A DNA stretch of 64,000 nt from Eubacteriaceae bacterium (GTDB lineage: Bacteria > Bacillota > Clostridia > Lachnospirales > Lachnospiraceae). The stretch covers positions 62,001 to 126,000 of the forward strand of contig CAJTDQ010000001.1 in NCBI GenBank assembly GCA_910574895.1, given 5' to 3'. Both the position numbers and the translations under genes were made by a program. Positions 1 to 9,171 of the stretch are shown one piece after another; positions within the stretch are counted from its first letter, which is position 1; each line of letters opens with the position of its first letter. The notes below the pieces were generated by a model that was not told where the DNA came from, ran no database searches, and worked only from the letters and a program-made list of their open reading frames with translations.

Positions 1-87
1 TGGATAAATAATTATGCTGTGTTGGAAACCTATTTGTAAGAACAGTATGAGAAATTATTTTTTAAAAGAGAGAGAATGAGGTAAATT

Positions 88-828
88 GTGAGATACGAAG
101 AATTTGTCATAGAGGGAAGAAATGCTGTGATAGAGGCTTTTCGGGCAGGAAAGACAGTAGATAAGTTATTTGTTTTAGAACATTGCAAAGAAGGCTCTAT
201 GAACACAATATTACGGGAAGCAAAAAAACGTGATACAGTAATTCAATATGTGAAGAAAGAACGCTTGGAGCAGATGTCAGAGACAGGGAAACATCAAGGT
301 GTAATTGCCTATATTGCAGCCTATGAATATGCATCTGTGGAAGATATTCTAAAGAAAGCGGAAGAAAAGGGAGAACCGCCTTTTGTAGTAATTTTAGATG
401 ATATTGAGGATCCTCACAATCTTGGGGCGATTATCAGAACAGCAAATCTGGCAGGGGCTCATGGAGTGATTATTCCCAAACACAGAGCTGCAGGCTTGAC
501 CGCTACAGCTGTGAAAGCATCTGCCGGAGCAATCAATCATACACCGGTAGTAAAAGTTACAAACATTGCGAAAACGATAGAAGATTTAAAAGATAAAGGG
601 TTATGGTTTGTCTGTGCTGATATGGGTGGAACAACCATGTATGATTTGGACTTAAAAGGTGCAATCGGTTTGGTAATTGGAAATGAGGGAAAAGGTGTCA
701 GCCGTCTGGTTAAGGAAAAATGTGATTTTGTGGCATCTATTCCGATGTTTGGAGACATTGATTCATTGAATGCATCTGTTGCAGCAGGAGTAATGGCATA
801 TGAGATTGTCAGACAGAGAATAAATTAA
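88..828 (+). CDS. rlmB: 23S rRNA (guanosine-2'-O-)-methyltransferase RlmB, SpoU family
   Basis: SpoU/TrmH-class methyltransferase of 246 residues, the usual RlmB length. Family knowledge: RlmB 2'-O-methylates a guanosine of 23S rRNA using S-adenosylmethionine, as a dimer with a trefoil knot. Visible in the sequence: an N-terminal substrate-binding part (about residues 1-75, opening 'EGRNAVIEAF'), then the three SpoU motifs: NLGAIIRTANLAGAHGV (about 112-128), LVIGNEGKGVSRLV (about 193-206) and SLNASVAAGVMAYE (about 227-240). The start is GTG with a GAGG site six bases upstream; no ATG start fits. A strong hairpin terminator follows at once. The exact methylated base is inferred from the family, and a tRNA-methylating paralogue is the main alternative. 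Confidence 0.93.
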   Translation: MRYEEFVIEGRNAVIEAFRAGKTVDKLFVLEHCKEGSMNTILREAKKRDTVIQYVKKERLEQMSETGKHQGVIAYIAAYEYASVEDILKKAEEKGEPPFVVILDDIEDPHNLGAIIRTANLAGAHGVIIPKHRAAGLTATAVKASAGAINHTPVVKVTNIAKTIEDLKDKGLWFVCADMGGTTMYDLDLKGAIGLVIGNEGKGVSRLVKEKCDFVASIPMFGDIDSLNASVAAGVMAYEIVRQRIN

Positions 829-850
829 TTAAATGAGATGAGTGAGAAAA

Positions 851-910
851 GATGTTCCAATTGTTATGTGTTCAGGATTCTGGGTACATATTAATTGGAG
901 CATCTTTTTT
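851..910 (+). terminator. Rho-independent terminator of rlmB
   Basis: A long imperfect hairpin: arm GATGTTCCAATT (851-862) pairs with AATTGGAGCATC (893-904), the inner parts extend the stem, and six T follow. It lies 22 bases after the rlmB stop. Its 3' arm contains the TTG that opens the helicase remnant, so that frame has no leader of its own. Confidence 0.85.
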
Positions 911-2541
911 ATCGTGAAAAGTTTATCTTTTGGGGATATCTGTATCAGGAGAAGAAGTGTTTTGGCTTGGATTATAATGACTTAATTAAGTTTTCATTAT
1001 ACATTTTTAAAGAGTATGAGGATATTAAATTAAAATGGCAGAAGCGTCTAGAATATATTATGATTGATGAATTTCAGGATATTGATGCATTGCAGTATGA
1101 ACTTATGTGTGTGATGTGTGATTATCATAAGAATCTGTTTGTTGTGGGAGATACTGATCAGACGATTTATACATGGAGAGGAGCAAATGTAAATTATCTT
1201 CTTGATTTTCATAAGAACTTTCCGGATACGAAAATGATTATGATGATGAAAAACTATCGTTCTACACCGGAGATATTGTCTGTGGCAAATTCGTTAATTT
1301 CCAGTAATGTACATCGTATTAAGAAAGAGCTTATTCCAATGTTGAAATCTCAGAATAAGGTAGTCTGTTATCATGGTAAAAATGCTAAAAAAGAGGCTGA
1401 ATGGATAGCAGAGCAGATACAGCAATTACATTCAGAGGGAATTTCTTATTGTAATATGACTATATTATACAGAGCACATTATGTAACAAGAGCGGTAGAA
1501 GAAGCCTTTATGAAAGAAAAGGTTCCATATAATATTTATAGTGGAATACAGTTTTTTGGAAGAATGGAAATAAAAGATATACTGTCTTATCTGAGAATGA
1601 TAGCGTATCAGGATGACTTATCTTTTTTACGTATTGTTAATGTTCCTAAAAGAAATATAGGAAAAAAGAGGATTGAGTTTTTGACGGAGTATGCAGACAG
1701 GCATCAATGCACATTATTTAATGCGTTAAAAATAAATATCGAAAATGAGATTTTTTATGGAACTAAGGCAAAAAGTTTTATCAGTCTGATTGATAATTTT
1801 ATTAGAGAGTATCAGGAAAGACCGGTTTCAGAGTTGTTATCTTCTGTAATGGACAGCAGCGGATATGAAAGAATGTTACGGACAGAAGGAAGTCAGGAAA
1901 GATTGGACAATCTGGCTGAGTTGAAACAGTCTGTCTATGAGTATGAAACTACTTGTGGTGAAGAATGTACATTGGAACATTATTTAGACCATATCGCATT
2001 ATTTTCAAATATGGATGTGGCAGATGCGGGTGATAAAGTAAAATTAATGACAGTTCATGCAGCAAAGGGATTGGAGTTTCCTTATGTATTTTTATGTGGA
2101 ATGAATGAGGGGGTATTTCCATCTAGAAAAATAAAGACTATGGATGGAATGGAAGAAGAAAGAAGGTTGGCTTTTGTAGCGGTTACTAGAGCGGAAAAAC
2201 AATTATATATAACGGAGGCAGAGGGATATAATTTTGACAGAACACCGAGATATCCTTCTAGATTTATTCTGGATATTGGAGAAGATTTATTGGATTATGT
2301 AGAGAAACCAAATGAAGGGTTGGTAAAAGAGGCTAAAGATTATATTCATTTAAGGAAAAGATTTTTGACAAGTCAGGAAATTGAAAAAATAAAAGAGGGA
2401 GATATCGTAGAACATAAGGTTTTTGGAAGGGGAACGGTTTTAACAAGAGATGAAGAGAATAGTGCATATTTAATACAGTTTGAAAGAATGGATACACCGA
2501 GGACAATAGCTTTTCGAGTTGTGTTAAAATTAGTAAAGTAG
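895..2541 (+). pseudogene. 5'-truncated UvrD/PcrA-type SF1 helicase
   Basis: An open frame of 548 codons matching the UvrD/PcrA/Rep superfamily 1 DNA helicases but lacking their first roughly 200 residues. Present in order: motif II DEFQDID (residues 58-64), motif III GDTDQTIYTWRGA (85-97), motif IV NYRST (120-124), motif V with MTVHAAKGLEFP (about 384-395), motif VI with EEERRLAFVAVTRAEKQLY (about 420-438), and a C-terminal Tudor-like tail ('GDIVEHKVFGRGTV'). Missing: the Q motif, Walker A (GxGKT) and motif Ia. The frame begins at a TTG inside the rlmB terminator with no ribosome site. No stop interrupts it, so truncation is recent or the remnant is still made. Without Walker A it cannot hydrolyse ATP in the usual way. 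Confidence 0.82.
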
Positions 2542-2579
2542 AGAAATAGATTTAAGTATATTTTTTGTCTGTTGAAATC

Positions 2580-2608
2580 TTGCCAAAAAGTACTTGTTAT
2601 GGTATGAT
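2580..2608 (+). promoter_or_regulatory. Sigma-A-type promoter of tRNA-Thr
   Basis: TTGCCA (2580-2585), a 17-base spacer, then TATGAT (2603-2608), placed 18 bases before the tRNA. Both boxes differ from consensus by one or two bases. Confidence 0.65.
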
Positions 2609-2626
2609 TTTAAAGTCGTTTGACAG

Positions 2627-2699
2627 GCTGCTATGGCTCAGGAGGTAGAGCGTCGCCTTGGTAAGGCGGAGGCCACGGGTTCAAATCCCGTTAGCAGCT
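2627..2699 (+). tRNA. tRNA-Thr (anticodon GGT)
   Basis: Full cloverleaf of 73 bases. The acceptor GCTGCTA pairs with TAGCAGC, the D stem is GCTC/GAGC, the anticodon stem is TCGCC/GGCGG around loop TTGGTAA (anticodon GGT), the variable loop is five bases, and the T stem is ACGGG/CCCGT with loop TTCAAAT. The discriminator base is T and CCA is not encoded. It reads ACC and ACU threonine codons. Confidence 0.96.
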
Positions 2700-2712
2700 T
2701 GCGCGTAGCAAT

Positions 2713-2843
2713 AAAGCCACGCATAAACAAAAAAGAAAAGAACTATTTGAGCTTGCTCAAAAAGAGTTCTTTTCTTTTTTGTTTATATGCGGCGAATGCC
2801 GCGACCGAGACGAAGCAAGGCGAAGTCGAGGTGGCGTGGCTTT
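2713..2843 (+). repeat. Multi-hairpin palindromic element (copy after tRNA-Thr)
   Basis: Outer stem AAAGCCACGC (2713-2722) pairs with GCGTGGCTTT (2834-2843). Inside is a perfect 22-bp AT-rich arm (2723-2744 with 2765-2786) with apex GAG-CTTG-CTC. A small hairpin GCGGCgaatGCCGC follows, then GAGACGAAGCAAGGCGAAG, which matches the GA-rich arm of the copies at 29740 and 50751. It lies between tRNA-Thr and the ilvN promoter and may end the tRNA transcript. Confidence 0.75.
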
Positions 2844-2878
2844 TGTATGTCAGAGTCAGAAAAAGTAGCCTATATTTA

Positions 2879-2906
2879 TTGACAAAAATCCCATATGTGG
2901 TAAGAT
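2879..2906 (+). promoter_or_regulatory. Sigma-A-type promoter of ilvN-ilvC
   Basis: Consensus TTGACA (2879-2884), a 16-base spacer, then TAAGAT (2901-2906), about 30 bases before the ilvN start. No T-box or leader peptide lies between promoter and gene. Confidence 0.65.
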
Positions 2907-2940
2907 AAAATACTAGAGATTGAGAAAAGAGGAAATACAT

Positions 2941-3423
2941 ATGAATAAGAAAGTTTTATCAGTATTAGTTGACAATACATCAGGTGTATTAAACAGAATT
3001 GCTGGATTATTCAGCAGAAGAGGTTATAACATTGATAGTTTGACTGTCGGTGAAACAGAGAATCCATTATATTCAAGAATGACTATCGTTGTAACAGGCG
3101 ATGATGCTATATTAGAACAGATTATTAAACAGATTACTAAGTTGGAAGATGTCAAGAGAGTAGATGTACTTGAGGCTTCTAATTCAGTAACGAGAGAACT
3201 TATTTTAGTGAAAATCAAGGTAGATGCTGCACAGAGACAGCAGGTAATGGCTATGACTGAAATATTCCGTGCTAATATCGTTGATGTTGCAAAAGACAGT
3301 GTAATGATTGAAATTACAGGAAGTCAGTCAAAATTGTCAGCATTTTTGAGTCTGTTAGAAGATTATCAGATATTGGAACTTGTAAGAACAGGTATTACAG
3401 GTCTTGCAAGAGGCGAAAAATAA
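2941..3423 (+). CDS. ilvN: Acetolactate synthase small (regulatory) subunit
   Basis: Regulatory subunit of acetohydroxyacid synthase, the first common enzyme of valine, leucine and isoleucine synthesis. In this family it activates the catalytic subunit and confers valine inhibition. It has 160 residues: an N-terminal ACT domain (about 3-75, 'VLVDNTSGVLNRIAGLFSRR' and 'IDSLTVGETE') and the C-terminal small-subunit domain (about 80-158). I start at ATG 2941, which has GAGG seven bases upstream; an in-frame TTG 21 bases earlier has none. ilvC follows in the same direction after 62 bases. The catalytic ilvB gene is not in this window. Confidence 0.93.
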   Translation: MNKKVLSVLVDNTSGVLNRIAGLFSRRGYNIDSLTVGETENPLYSRMTIVVTGDDAILEQIIKQITKLEDVKRVDVLEASNSVTRELILVKIKVDAAQRQQVMAMTEIFRANIVDVAKDSVMIEITGSQSKLSAFLSLLEDYQILELVRTGITGLARGEK

Positions 3424-3458
3424 AAAGATTATTATATGGCACAGCCATATGAATATAA

Positions 3459-4511
<1,053 letters not shown>

Positions 4512-4530
4512 TCCGAGGCAATTTTTGAGC

Positions 4531-4673
4531 GCGGATTTATATAAAAAGAAATACACACAGGAGTTTGTGCTTGCACAAAAACTCCTGTGTGTATTTTTTT
4601 TATATTGCCCTGCATTCAAGGAATGCAGGGCGCTTATTGATTGTAACGAAGTGAAAATCAATAAGAAATCCGA
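4531..4673 (+). repeat. Multi-hairpin palindromic element after ilvC, probably also its terminator
   Basis: Outer stem CGGATTT (4532-4538) pairs with AAATCCG (4666-4672). The long arm 4539-4570 pairs with 4573-4605 almost throughout, with apex GTG-CTTG-CAC, and its 3' side ends in eight T, as a terminator would. Next come hairpin GCCCTGCATTC/GAATGCAGGGC (4607-4631) and the arm CTTATTGATT/AATCAATAAG around 'GTAACGAAGTG'. Part of this last arm is repeated at 4688-4710. The rest of the gap up to 4838 shows no gene. Confidence 0.7.
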
Positions 4674-4838
4674 TAGGATTGATTAGAGCGAAGTGAAAAT
4701 CAATAAGAAATAAGTGAGTGAAAGCATTCAAGGAATCTGTTCGGATTAATTAGGATATTTATTACGATGTCCTTAACCTTGAAAAAGAAACAACAAAACA
4801 TTAATATATATAATATCAAACATGAAAGAAGGAATCTT

Positions 4839-5330
4839 ATGAAAAAAACAAATTTACTTATTTTCTCTATCGCTATTACAATCATATGCATTAGTAGTAT
4901 TGTATCTATAGGAAATAATGTATCAGCAGTTACAACGGGGAATCAGGGAGATGGTGATTGTTGGGGAGTAGATATATTTACAGATGCAGCAACAGATAAT
5001 ACTACAACTTCAAGAAATTCAATTACGAAAGTCTCACCAACAACAAAATCTAAAAAAATTACAGTAGGAAAGACTGCAATTAAAAAAGTTATTATAAAAA
5101 AGAATACAGCGAAAATTTGTTTGAAAAAAGTAAAAGGAGCAACAGGGTATGTTGTTAAATTAAGTAATTCTAACAAATTTAAAAAGGTAAAAACGAAAAA
5201 AGTAAAGAAAACAAACTGCGTCATAAAAAATATAAAAGTAAGTAAAAAATATTATATCAAAGCAAGAGCTTATAAAAAAGTTGGTGGAAAAAATTACTAT
5301 GGAGTGTGGAGTAAAATAAAAAGAAAATAA
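4839..5330 (+). CDS. Small secreted protein with lysine-rich Fn3-like C-terminal module
   Basis: I do not recognise the N-terminal half. The protein has 163 residues from ATG 4839 (AGAAGGA site upstream; an earlier in-frame ATG at 4767 would place the signal peptide internally). Visible: a signal peptide (about 1-30, ending 'GNNVSA'), a low-complexity Thr/Asn linker, and a C-terminal module of about 80 residues with the fibronectin-III-like pattern 'LKKVKGATGYVVKLS', 'KKYYIKARAYKKV' and 'GVWSKIKRK'. The same module ends three other proteins here (47906, 49143, 56946). It is very basic, which suggests binding to anionic wall polymers; that is inference. Confidence 0.75.
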   Translation: MKKTNLLIFSIAITIICISSIVSIGNNVSAVTTGNQGDGDCWGVDIFTDAATDNTTTSRNSITKVSPTTKSKKITVGKTAIKKVIIKKNTAKICLKKVKGATGYVVKLSNSNKFKKVKTKKVKKTNCVIKNIKVSKKYYIKARAYKKVGGKNYYGVWSKIKRK

Positions 5331-5362
5331 TTTATCTATTAGTTTTACTAAGATAAATTTTT

Positions 5363-5454
5363 TTGCAATAAAAATAAAAAATTATTCGTTTAATGAGTAG
5401 AACCTAATAAAAAAGATATGAATTGCGATAAAAGTAAGAAGTTCTGCGTTTAAT
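5363..5454 (+). repeat. Two 32-bp direct repeats upstream of the ECF sigma gene
   Basis: Copies at 5363-5394 and 5423-5454 match at 26 of 32 positions and are spaced exactly 60 bp apart. Both start TTGC, carry an A-rich middle and end CGTTTAAT. The 3' CGTTT and the location suggest tandem recognition sites, possibly for the sigma factor itself. A TATAAT lies further down near 5490. Confidence 0.5.
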
Positions 5455-5522
5455 ATATGTTTGACTAAATACGACATAAATTGTAGTATAATATAAGAAA
5501 AAAATAAGAGTAGGACAAACAT

Positions 5523-6098
5523 ATGAAAAAAGAACAGAAAAATAAACAGAGTGCAAATAGTAAAATCAATGAAGATTGGTTCGAAAAAATTGCATTAGGT
5601 GATGATGGGGCATTTACAGAATTATATTATGCCAGTTATAAAGAACTTTTTGGTTTTCTTTTATCACTAACAAAAAATAAAGAAGATGCAGAGGATTTAC
5701 TGCAAAATACATACATTAAAATTCGTAATGGAAGTCATTTGTATAAGAAACAAGGAACACCAATGACATGGATGTGTGCCATAGCCAAAAATCAATATTT
5801 GGATTTTATCAGAAAATATGGGAAAAATAGAAGCACTGACTTTGGTGAAGTAGAAAATTATGTTTCAGAAGGTATGACAGGTACTACTAATGAAACAACA
5901 GACAATGCAGAAAATAAGATGCTATTAAATTATGCGTTCAGTGTATTAGGAGAGCAGGAGAGAACAATTGTCATTTTACACATGATTAATGGATTAAAAC
6001 ACAGAGAGATAGCAGAGATAACAGGATTACCATTATCAACAGTATTGTCAAAGTATAACCGCTCACTAAAAAAGATGAAAGAAAATATTATGGGTTAG
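5523..6098 (+). CDS. ECF-type RNA polymerase sigma factor
   Basis: Extracytoplasmic-function sigma factor of 191 residues. Region 2 spans about 28-100 ('AFTELYYASYKELFGFLLSL', 'EDAEDLLQNTYIKI' and 'TWMCAIAKNQYLDFIRK', the -10 binding part). Region 4 spans about 138-188 ('LGEQERTIVILHMINGLKHR' and the helix-turn-helix 'EIAEITGLPLSTVLSKYNRS'). There is no region 1 or 3. The partner anti-sigma gene starts nine bases after the stop, a typical co-translated pair. The N-terminal extension of about 25 residues is rich in Lys and Asn. Targets are unknown; tandem repeats upstream are candidate autoregulatory sites. Confidence 0.9.
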   Translation: MKKEQKNKQSANSKINEDWFEKIALGDDGAFTELYYASYKELFGFLLSLTKNKEDAEDLLQNTYIKIRNGSHLYKKQGTPMTWMCAIAKNQYLDFIRKYGKNRSTDFGEVENYVSEGMTGTTNETTDNAENKMLLNYAFSVLGEQERTIVILHMINGLKHREIAEITGLPLSTVLSKYNRSLKKMKENIMG

Positions 6099-6107
6099 GA
6101 GGTCATT

Positions 6108-7100
6108 ATGAAAGAAAAAGATATTAGAGAAAAACTAAATCAGGAACTTGAAGATATGGCTCCTGATATGTTAAGTAAGATTTTAAGTACACCAATTGAA
6201 CCGATAAAAAGTGAAAAGGAGTTACTTGGAAAAGAGCGTCCTTTATTTAAAGAAAAGAAGAATTGGAAACCGTATATGAAAGTTCCGGCAATTGCTGCAG
6301 TTGCGGCCTGTTTTGTTGCGTTAATTATTCTTTTATATCCATTATTTAGTGCAAGTAACCATGCAGAACAGAAAATAGCATTTTCTATTGTTGTTGATGT
6401 GAATCCGAGTATTTGTATTGATGTAAATGAAGATGGAAGTATTCACAAAATTAAAGCGGGAAATAAAGATGCAAAAAAAATAGTTAACTATGTGAAAAGT
6501 GAATTGAAAGATGAAGATGATTATAAGCAGGTAATAAAACTTGTTGTAAAAAATCTGAAATCAGAAGGTTATCTGAAGAAAAAACAAAATGCAATGCTAG
6601 TATCGGCGATTCCAGCAGAGGAAAACGATATTACAAAGGAAATAAAAGAAGTTAAAAAAGAAACCAGTGCAGCTTTAAAAAAACGAGATATCAAATGTAA
6701 AACGGTATATCAGAAGGTCGAGATGAATGACAAAATAAAGAGAGTGGCAGATAATAATGATGTCTCTTTAGGTAAAGCAGCTCTGTGTATAGAACTTGCA
6801 AAAGAAGAAAAAGTCAGTGTAAAAACAATGTGTAAAAAGAATATTGAGAATCTTGTTCAGAAAGTAGAAAAAAGCAACAATACCACGGTAGATAGTATAG
6901 TAATTATTGATGACAACCAAGAATATACTACTGATGAGTTTGAGACTTCGTATGAGACAGAAAGCTTGGAAACAGAAACAGTTGAATTTCCAACAGAAAC
7001 TTGTGAAAGTGAAAGTGTTATAGAGACGATAGAAAATCCTGCTGAAACTACAGCAGGATTTGAAGAGACGAGTGCAGAAAATCAAACAAACGGAATGTAA
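6108..7100 (+). CDS. RsgI-like transmembrane anti-sigma factor
   Basis: 330 residues. A cytoplasmic N-terminus (1-58), presumably holding the sigma factor, one membrane helix (about 59-80, 'AIAAVAACFVALIILLYPLF'), then an extracytoplasmic RsgI-type domain with FSIVVDVNPSICIDVNEDG. The Asn-Pro pair (99-100) is the site at which Bacillus RsgI cuts itself, so the same is likely here. The remainder (about 115-280) resembles the RsgI middle domain, and the tail (about 282-330) is Thr/Glu-rich and low in complexity. In Clostridia, RsgI proteins often sense wall or polysaccharide state; here no carbohydrate-binding domain is visible. GGAGG directly before the ATG fixes the start. Confidence 0.8.
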   Translation: MKEKDIREKLNQELEDMAPDMLSKILSTPIEPIKSEKELLGKERPLFKEKKNWKPYMKVPAIAAVAACFVALIILLYPLFSASNHAEQKIAFSIVVDVNPSICIDVNEDGSIHKIKAGNKDAKKIVNYVKSELKDEDDYKQVIKLVVKNLKSEGYLKKKQNAMLVSAIPAEENDITKEIKEVKKETSAALKKRDIKCKTVYQKVEMNDKIKRVADNNDVSLGKAALCIELAKEEKVSVKTMCKKNIENLVQKVEKSNNTTVDSIVIIDDNQEYTTDEFETSYETESLETETVEFPTETCESESVIETIENPAETTAGFEETSAENQTNGM

Positions 7101-7114
7101 AAAAATAATTGAGC

Positions 7115-8020
7115 TTAAAGTAATGCATTTCCCTGCACAATGTTAAATTCTTCAAAATATTTATTAATATAGTTTAACACACGTTTTTTGTCGGCACTCC
7201 ATTCAGGTGCGATGAGCAGAGATTTCGGACCGTCACCAGTTATTCTGTGAATAACAATATGTGGTGGAATATTACATAAACATTCTGCAAGAATATTGCT
7301 ATACTCTTGTAGTGACAATATTTTAAATTTATTTAAGAAATACTCCTTTTCTAAAGGGGTATTTTTTAATACATGAAGAAGTTGTAATTTGATTCCTGAA
7401 ATAGGTTGTGAACATACGTATTGTACACTTTTTAAAATGTCTTCTTTGGTTTCAAAAGGAAGTCCTATAATTAAATGAACAATTACCTCAATGTTTCGCT
7501 TAGTTAAGTCAGAGACTGCAGTGTCAAAGATATCTAATTTATATCCACGGTTAATGTATTTAGCAGTTCTTTCATGAATTGTCTGAAGCCCCAATTCAAC
7601 CCATACAGGTTTAATATAGTTTAAGAAATCTAAGAGTTCTAAGATGTCATCTGGCAGACAATCCGGTCGTGTTCCAATGGATAAAGCTACAATATCAGGA
7701 TGATTGATTGCTTCGGTAAAAATTTTTCTAAGATATTCAATATCTCCATATGTATTTGTAAAAGATTGAAAATAAGCAATATATTTTCCGTTTTTTATTT
7801 TATTTGAAACTTTTGCCTTGGCAGACTCAATTTGTTCTGTGATACTAAGTTGATAATTGCTTGCAAATTCACCAGAGCCTCCATTACTACAGAAAATACA
7901 TCCGGTGGAACTTAGTGTGCCGTCTCTGTTTGGACAGGAAAGCCCTGAGGAAAGGCTTAGTTTATATACCTTGCATCCATATTTAGTTTTTAGATAATTA
8001 TTTAATGAATTGTATCTCAT
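7115..8020 (-). CDS. YhcC-type radical SAM protein (TIGR01212-like)
   Basis: 301-residue radical SAM protein. The cluster-binding cysteines are C29, C41 and C44 in 'SCPNRDGTLSSTGCIFC', the spacing of the TIGR01212/YhcC family rather than the classic CxxxCxxC. Other family marks are 'YFQSFTNTYGDIEYLR', 'LSIGTRPDCLPDDILELL' and 'VWVELGLQTIHE'. The family's biochemical role is not firmly established. It converges on the anti-sigma gene with only 14 bases between stops and no visible terminator. Its own start is at 8020, and the 74-base gap to the next gene holds both promoters. Confidence 0.87.
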   Translation of the reverse strand: MRYNSLNNYLKTKYGCKVYKLSLSSGLSCPNRDGTLSSTGCIFCSNGGSGEFASNYQLSITEQIESAKAKVSNKIKNGKYIAYFQSFTNTYGDIEYLRKIFTEAINHPDIVALSIGTRPDCLPDDILELLDFLNYIKPVWVELGLQTIHERTAKYINRGYKLDIFDTAVSDLTKRNIEVIVHLIIGLPFETKEDILKSVQYVCSQPISGIKLQLLHVLKNTPLEKEYFLNKFKILSLQEYSNILAECLCNIPPHIVIHRITGDGPKSLLIAPEWSADKKRVLNYINKYFEEFNIVQGNALL

Positions 8021-8094
8021 AATATTATAATTATATCAGAAAAATTAAGTTTACAAAATATTAAAAATAAATACATATAAAAGCAACGTAAAGA

Positions 8095-8550
8095 TTGTAT
8101 GCTATAGACATGGATAAAGAAATAATTGGATTTATTGGTAGCATTATAATTTTATTTATGATTGTCATAAAAGATATACAAACTAATGTAATATCAAATA
8201 AGTTTGTAATAATGTTAGGTTTGTTGTATGTATCTTTAAGAATAACTGTGGGAAAAGATCAAAATATTTATATATTGTTTGATGGAATTCTAATAGCAAT
8301 AGTAATGTTGTTCATTAACATTATTTTTTATGGAGCTTTTGGAGGCGGAGATATAAAACTTATGATGACATCAGGTTTTTTGTTAGGTTTTAAAGGAAGT
8401 ATTAAAGTATTTATCATTACGATTATTTTGTCTTCAATTGTTGGAGGAATACAGATAATTAGAAAGAAGAAAGGACTTAAGGATGGTATTCCTTTAGCAC
8501 CTATGATTAGTATAGGTATTTTATGGGAGTACGTAAATGTATATTTATAG
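8095..8550 (+). CDS. A24-family prepilin peptidase-like membrane protein
   Basis: 151 residues, mostly membrane helices (about five). The two catalytic aspartates of A24 aspartic peptidases are in place: D27 in 'IKDIQTNVISNK' and D86 in GAFGGGDIKLM, matching the GxGD signature. It corresponds to the peptidase half only; the N-terminal methyltransferase domain of classical PilD is absent, as in TadV/CpaA-type enzymes. No pilin or secretion genes are near. The start is unclear: TTG 8095 gives the longest form, ATG 8110 is the alternative, and neither has a strong ribosome site. Confidence 0.78.
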   Translation: MYAIDMDKEIIGFIGSIIILFMIVIKDIQTNVISNKFVIMLGLLYVSLRITVGKDQNIYILFDGILIAIVMLFINIIFYGAFGGGDIKLMMTSGFLLGFKGSIKVFIITIILSSIVGGIQIIRKKKGLKDGIPLAPMISIGILWEYVNVYL

Positions 8551-8575
8551 GTATAGGAAATCATCAAGATATAAT

Positions 8576-8599
8576 AAAAAAGAATCCCCAAAGGGATTC
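8576..8599 (-). terminator. Terminator of tRNA-Ser
   Basis: On the minus strand GAATCCC and GGGATTC form a hairpin followed by six T, nine bases past the tRNA end. It may also stop transcripts coming from the prepilin-peptidase-like gene. Confidence 0.75.
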
Positions 8600-8607
8600 C
8601 CATATAA

Positions 8608-8697
8608 CGGAGACGAAGGGATTCGAACCCTTGTACCAGCATAAACTGATAAACTGATTTCGAGTCAGCCCCGTTACGGCCACTTCGGTACGTCTCC
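8608..8697 (-). tRNA. tRNA-Ser (anticodon CGA)
   Basis: 90-base class II tRNA on the minus strand. The acceptor GGAGACG pairs with CGTCTCC, the anticodon stem is GCTGA/TCAGT around loop CTCGAAA (anticodon CGA), there is a long variable arm, and the T stem is AAGGG/CCCTT with loop TTCGAAT. The discriminator is G, as expected for serine, and CCA is not encoded. It decodes UCG. Confidence 0.95.
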
Positions 8698-8709
8698 ACA
8701 TCCATAAAG

Positions 8710-8738
8710 TTTATATCATATTTTAGTAATAGTTTCAA
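8710..8738 (-). promoter_or_regulatory. Promoter of tRNA-Ser
   Basis: Minus strand TTGAAA (8738-8733), a 17-base spacer, then TATAAA (8715-8710), 13 bases before the tRNA. Confidence 0.6.
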
Positions 8739-8758
8739 GGGCGAATCACCACAGTCAA

Positions 8759-8900
8759 GCAATAGCTCAGCCATAAGCTCGAATTCACTTCGTTACTTCT
8801 CGCTTATTTGGCTCATCAAATGATAGCTGTAATTAATATCAGAAAGTCTGCAAGCAGCATTCTGATATTAATTACGGCTATCGCTTGGCTGAACTGTTGC
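8759..8900 (-). repeat. Palindromic element, family A copy 1
   Basis: 142 bp with ends that pair at 12 of 14 positions (GCAATAGCTCAGCC and GGCTGAACTGTTGC). The AT-rich arm near 8826-8846 and 8858-8878 is self-complementary, with apex CTG-CAAG-CAG. The other arm has GCTCGAATTCACTTCG opposite the GCGAGAAG motif when read on the minus strand. It lies between tRNA-Ser and the GH81 gene. The rest of the gap to 9171 is A/T-rich and shows no clear promoter. Confidence 0.8.
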
Positions 8901-9171
8901 TAAAAATATTTTTATTACTTTTTTGAAAAAACGAAAAAATGGCTATGTCTAAATATGGTACTAAAAAATAAAAATTAACATGGATTTGTCAAAGGGCAAA
9001 AACAGAAAAACGTTTCAAACTAATAAAAATTGTGCAATATTAACAAAAAAAAGAGAAAAAATAAAGAAAAATTATCCATATATTGTAAAAAACATTTTTA
9101 TTTTCTAGACTAAAAGTACAGGAAAGGGGACGTTATTGTGTTGCTTCACTCAAAAAAAGGAGGAAAGTGAT

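Noticed and set aside
1-39. End of an open frame (13 codons with stop) at the window edge, possibly the gene before rlmB
   Set aside because: Too short to identify. A Mini-RNase III gene often precedes rlmB, but nothing in these residues proves it.
2633-2908. 91-codon open frame across tRNA-Thr and the following palindrome
   Set aside because: It translates the tRNA and a hairpin element; there is no ribosome site and no protein-like composition.
2841-2940. T-box or leader-peptide attenuator for ilvN-ilvC
   Set aside because: No GGTGGNACCGCG-type sequence and no branched-chain-rich leader peptide between promoter and gene.
4767-4838. Earlier in-frame start for the small secreted protein
   Set aside because: It would bury the signal peptide behind 24 polar residues, and the ATG at 4839 has a good ribosome site.
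9003-9020. cre- or LacI-like palindrome (GAAAAACGTTTC) upstream of the GH81 gene
   Set aside because: The cre consensus does not fit around the CG centre, and similar AT-rich half-palindromes are expected by chance here.
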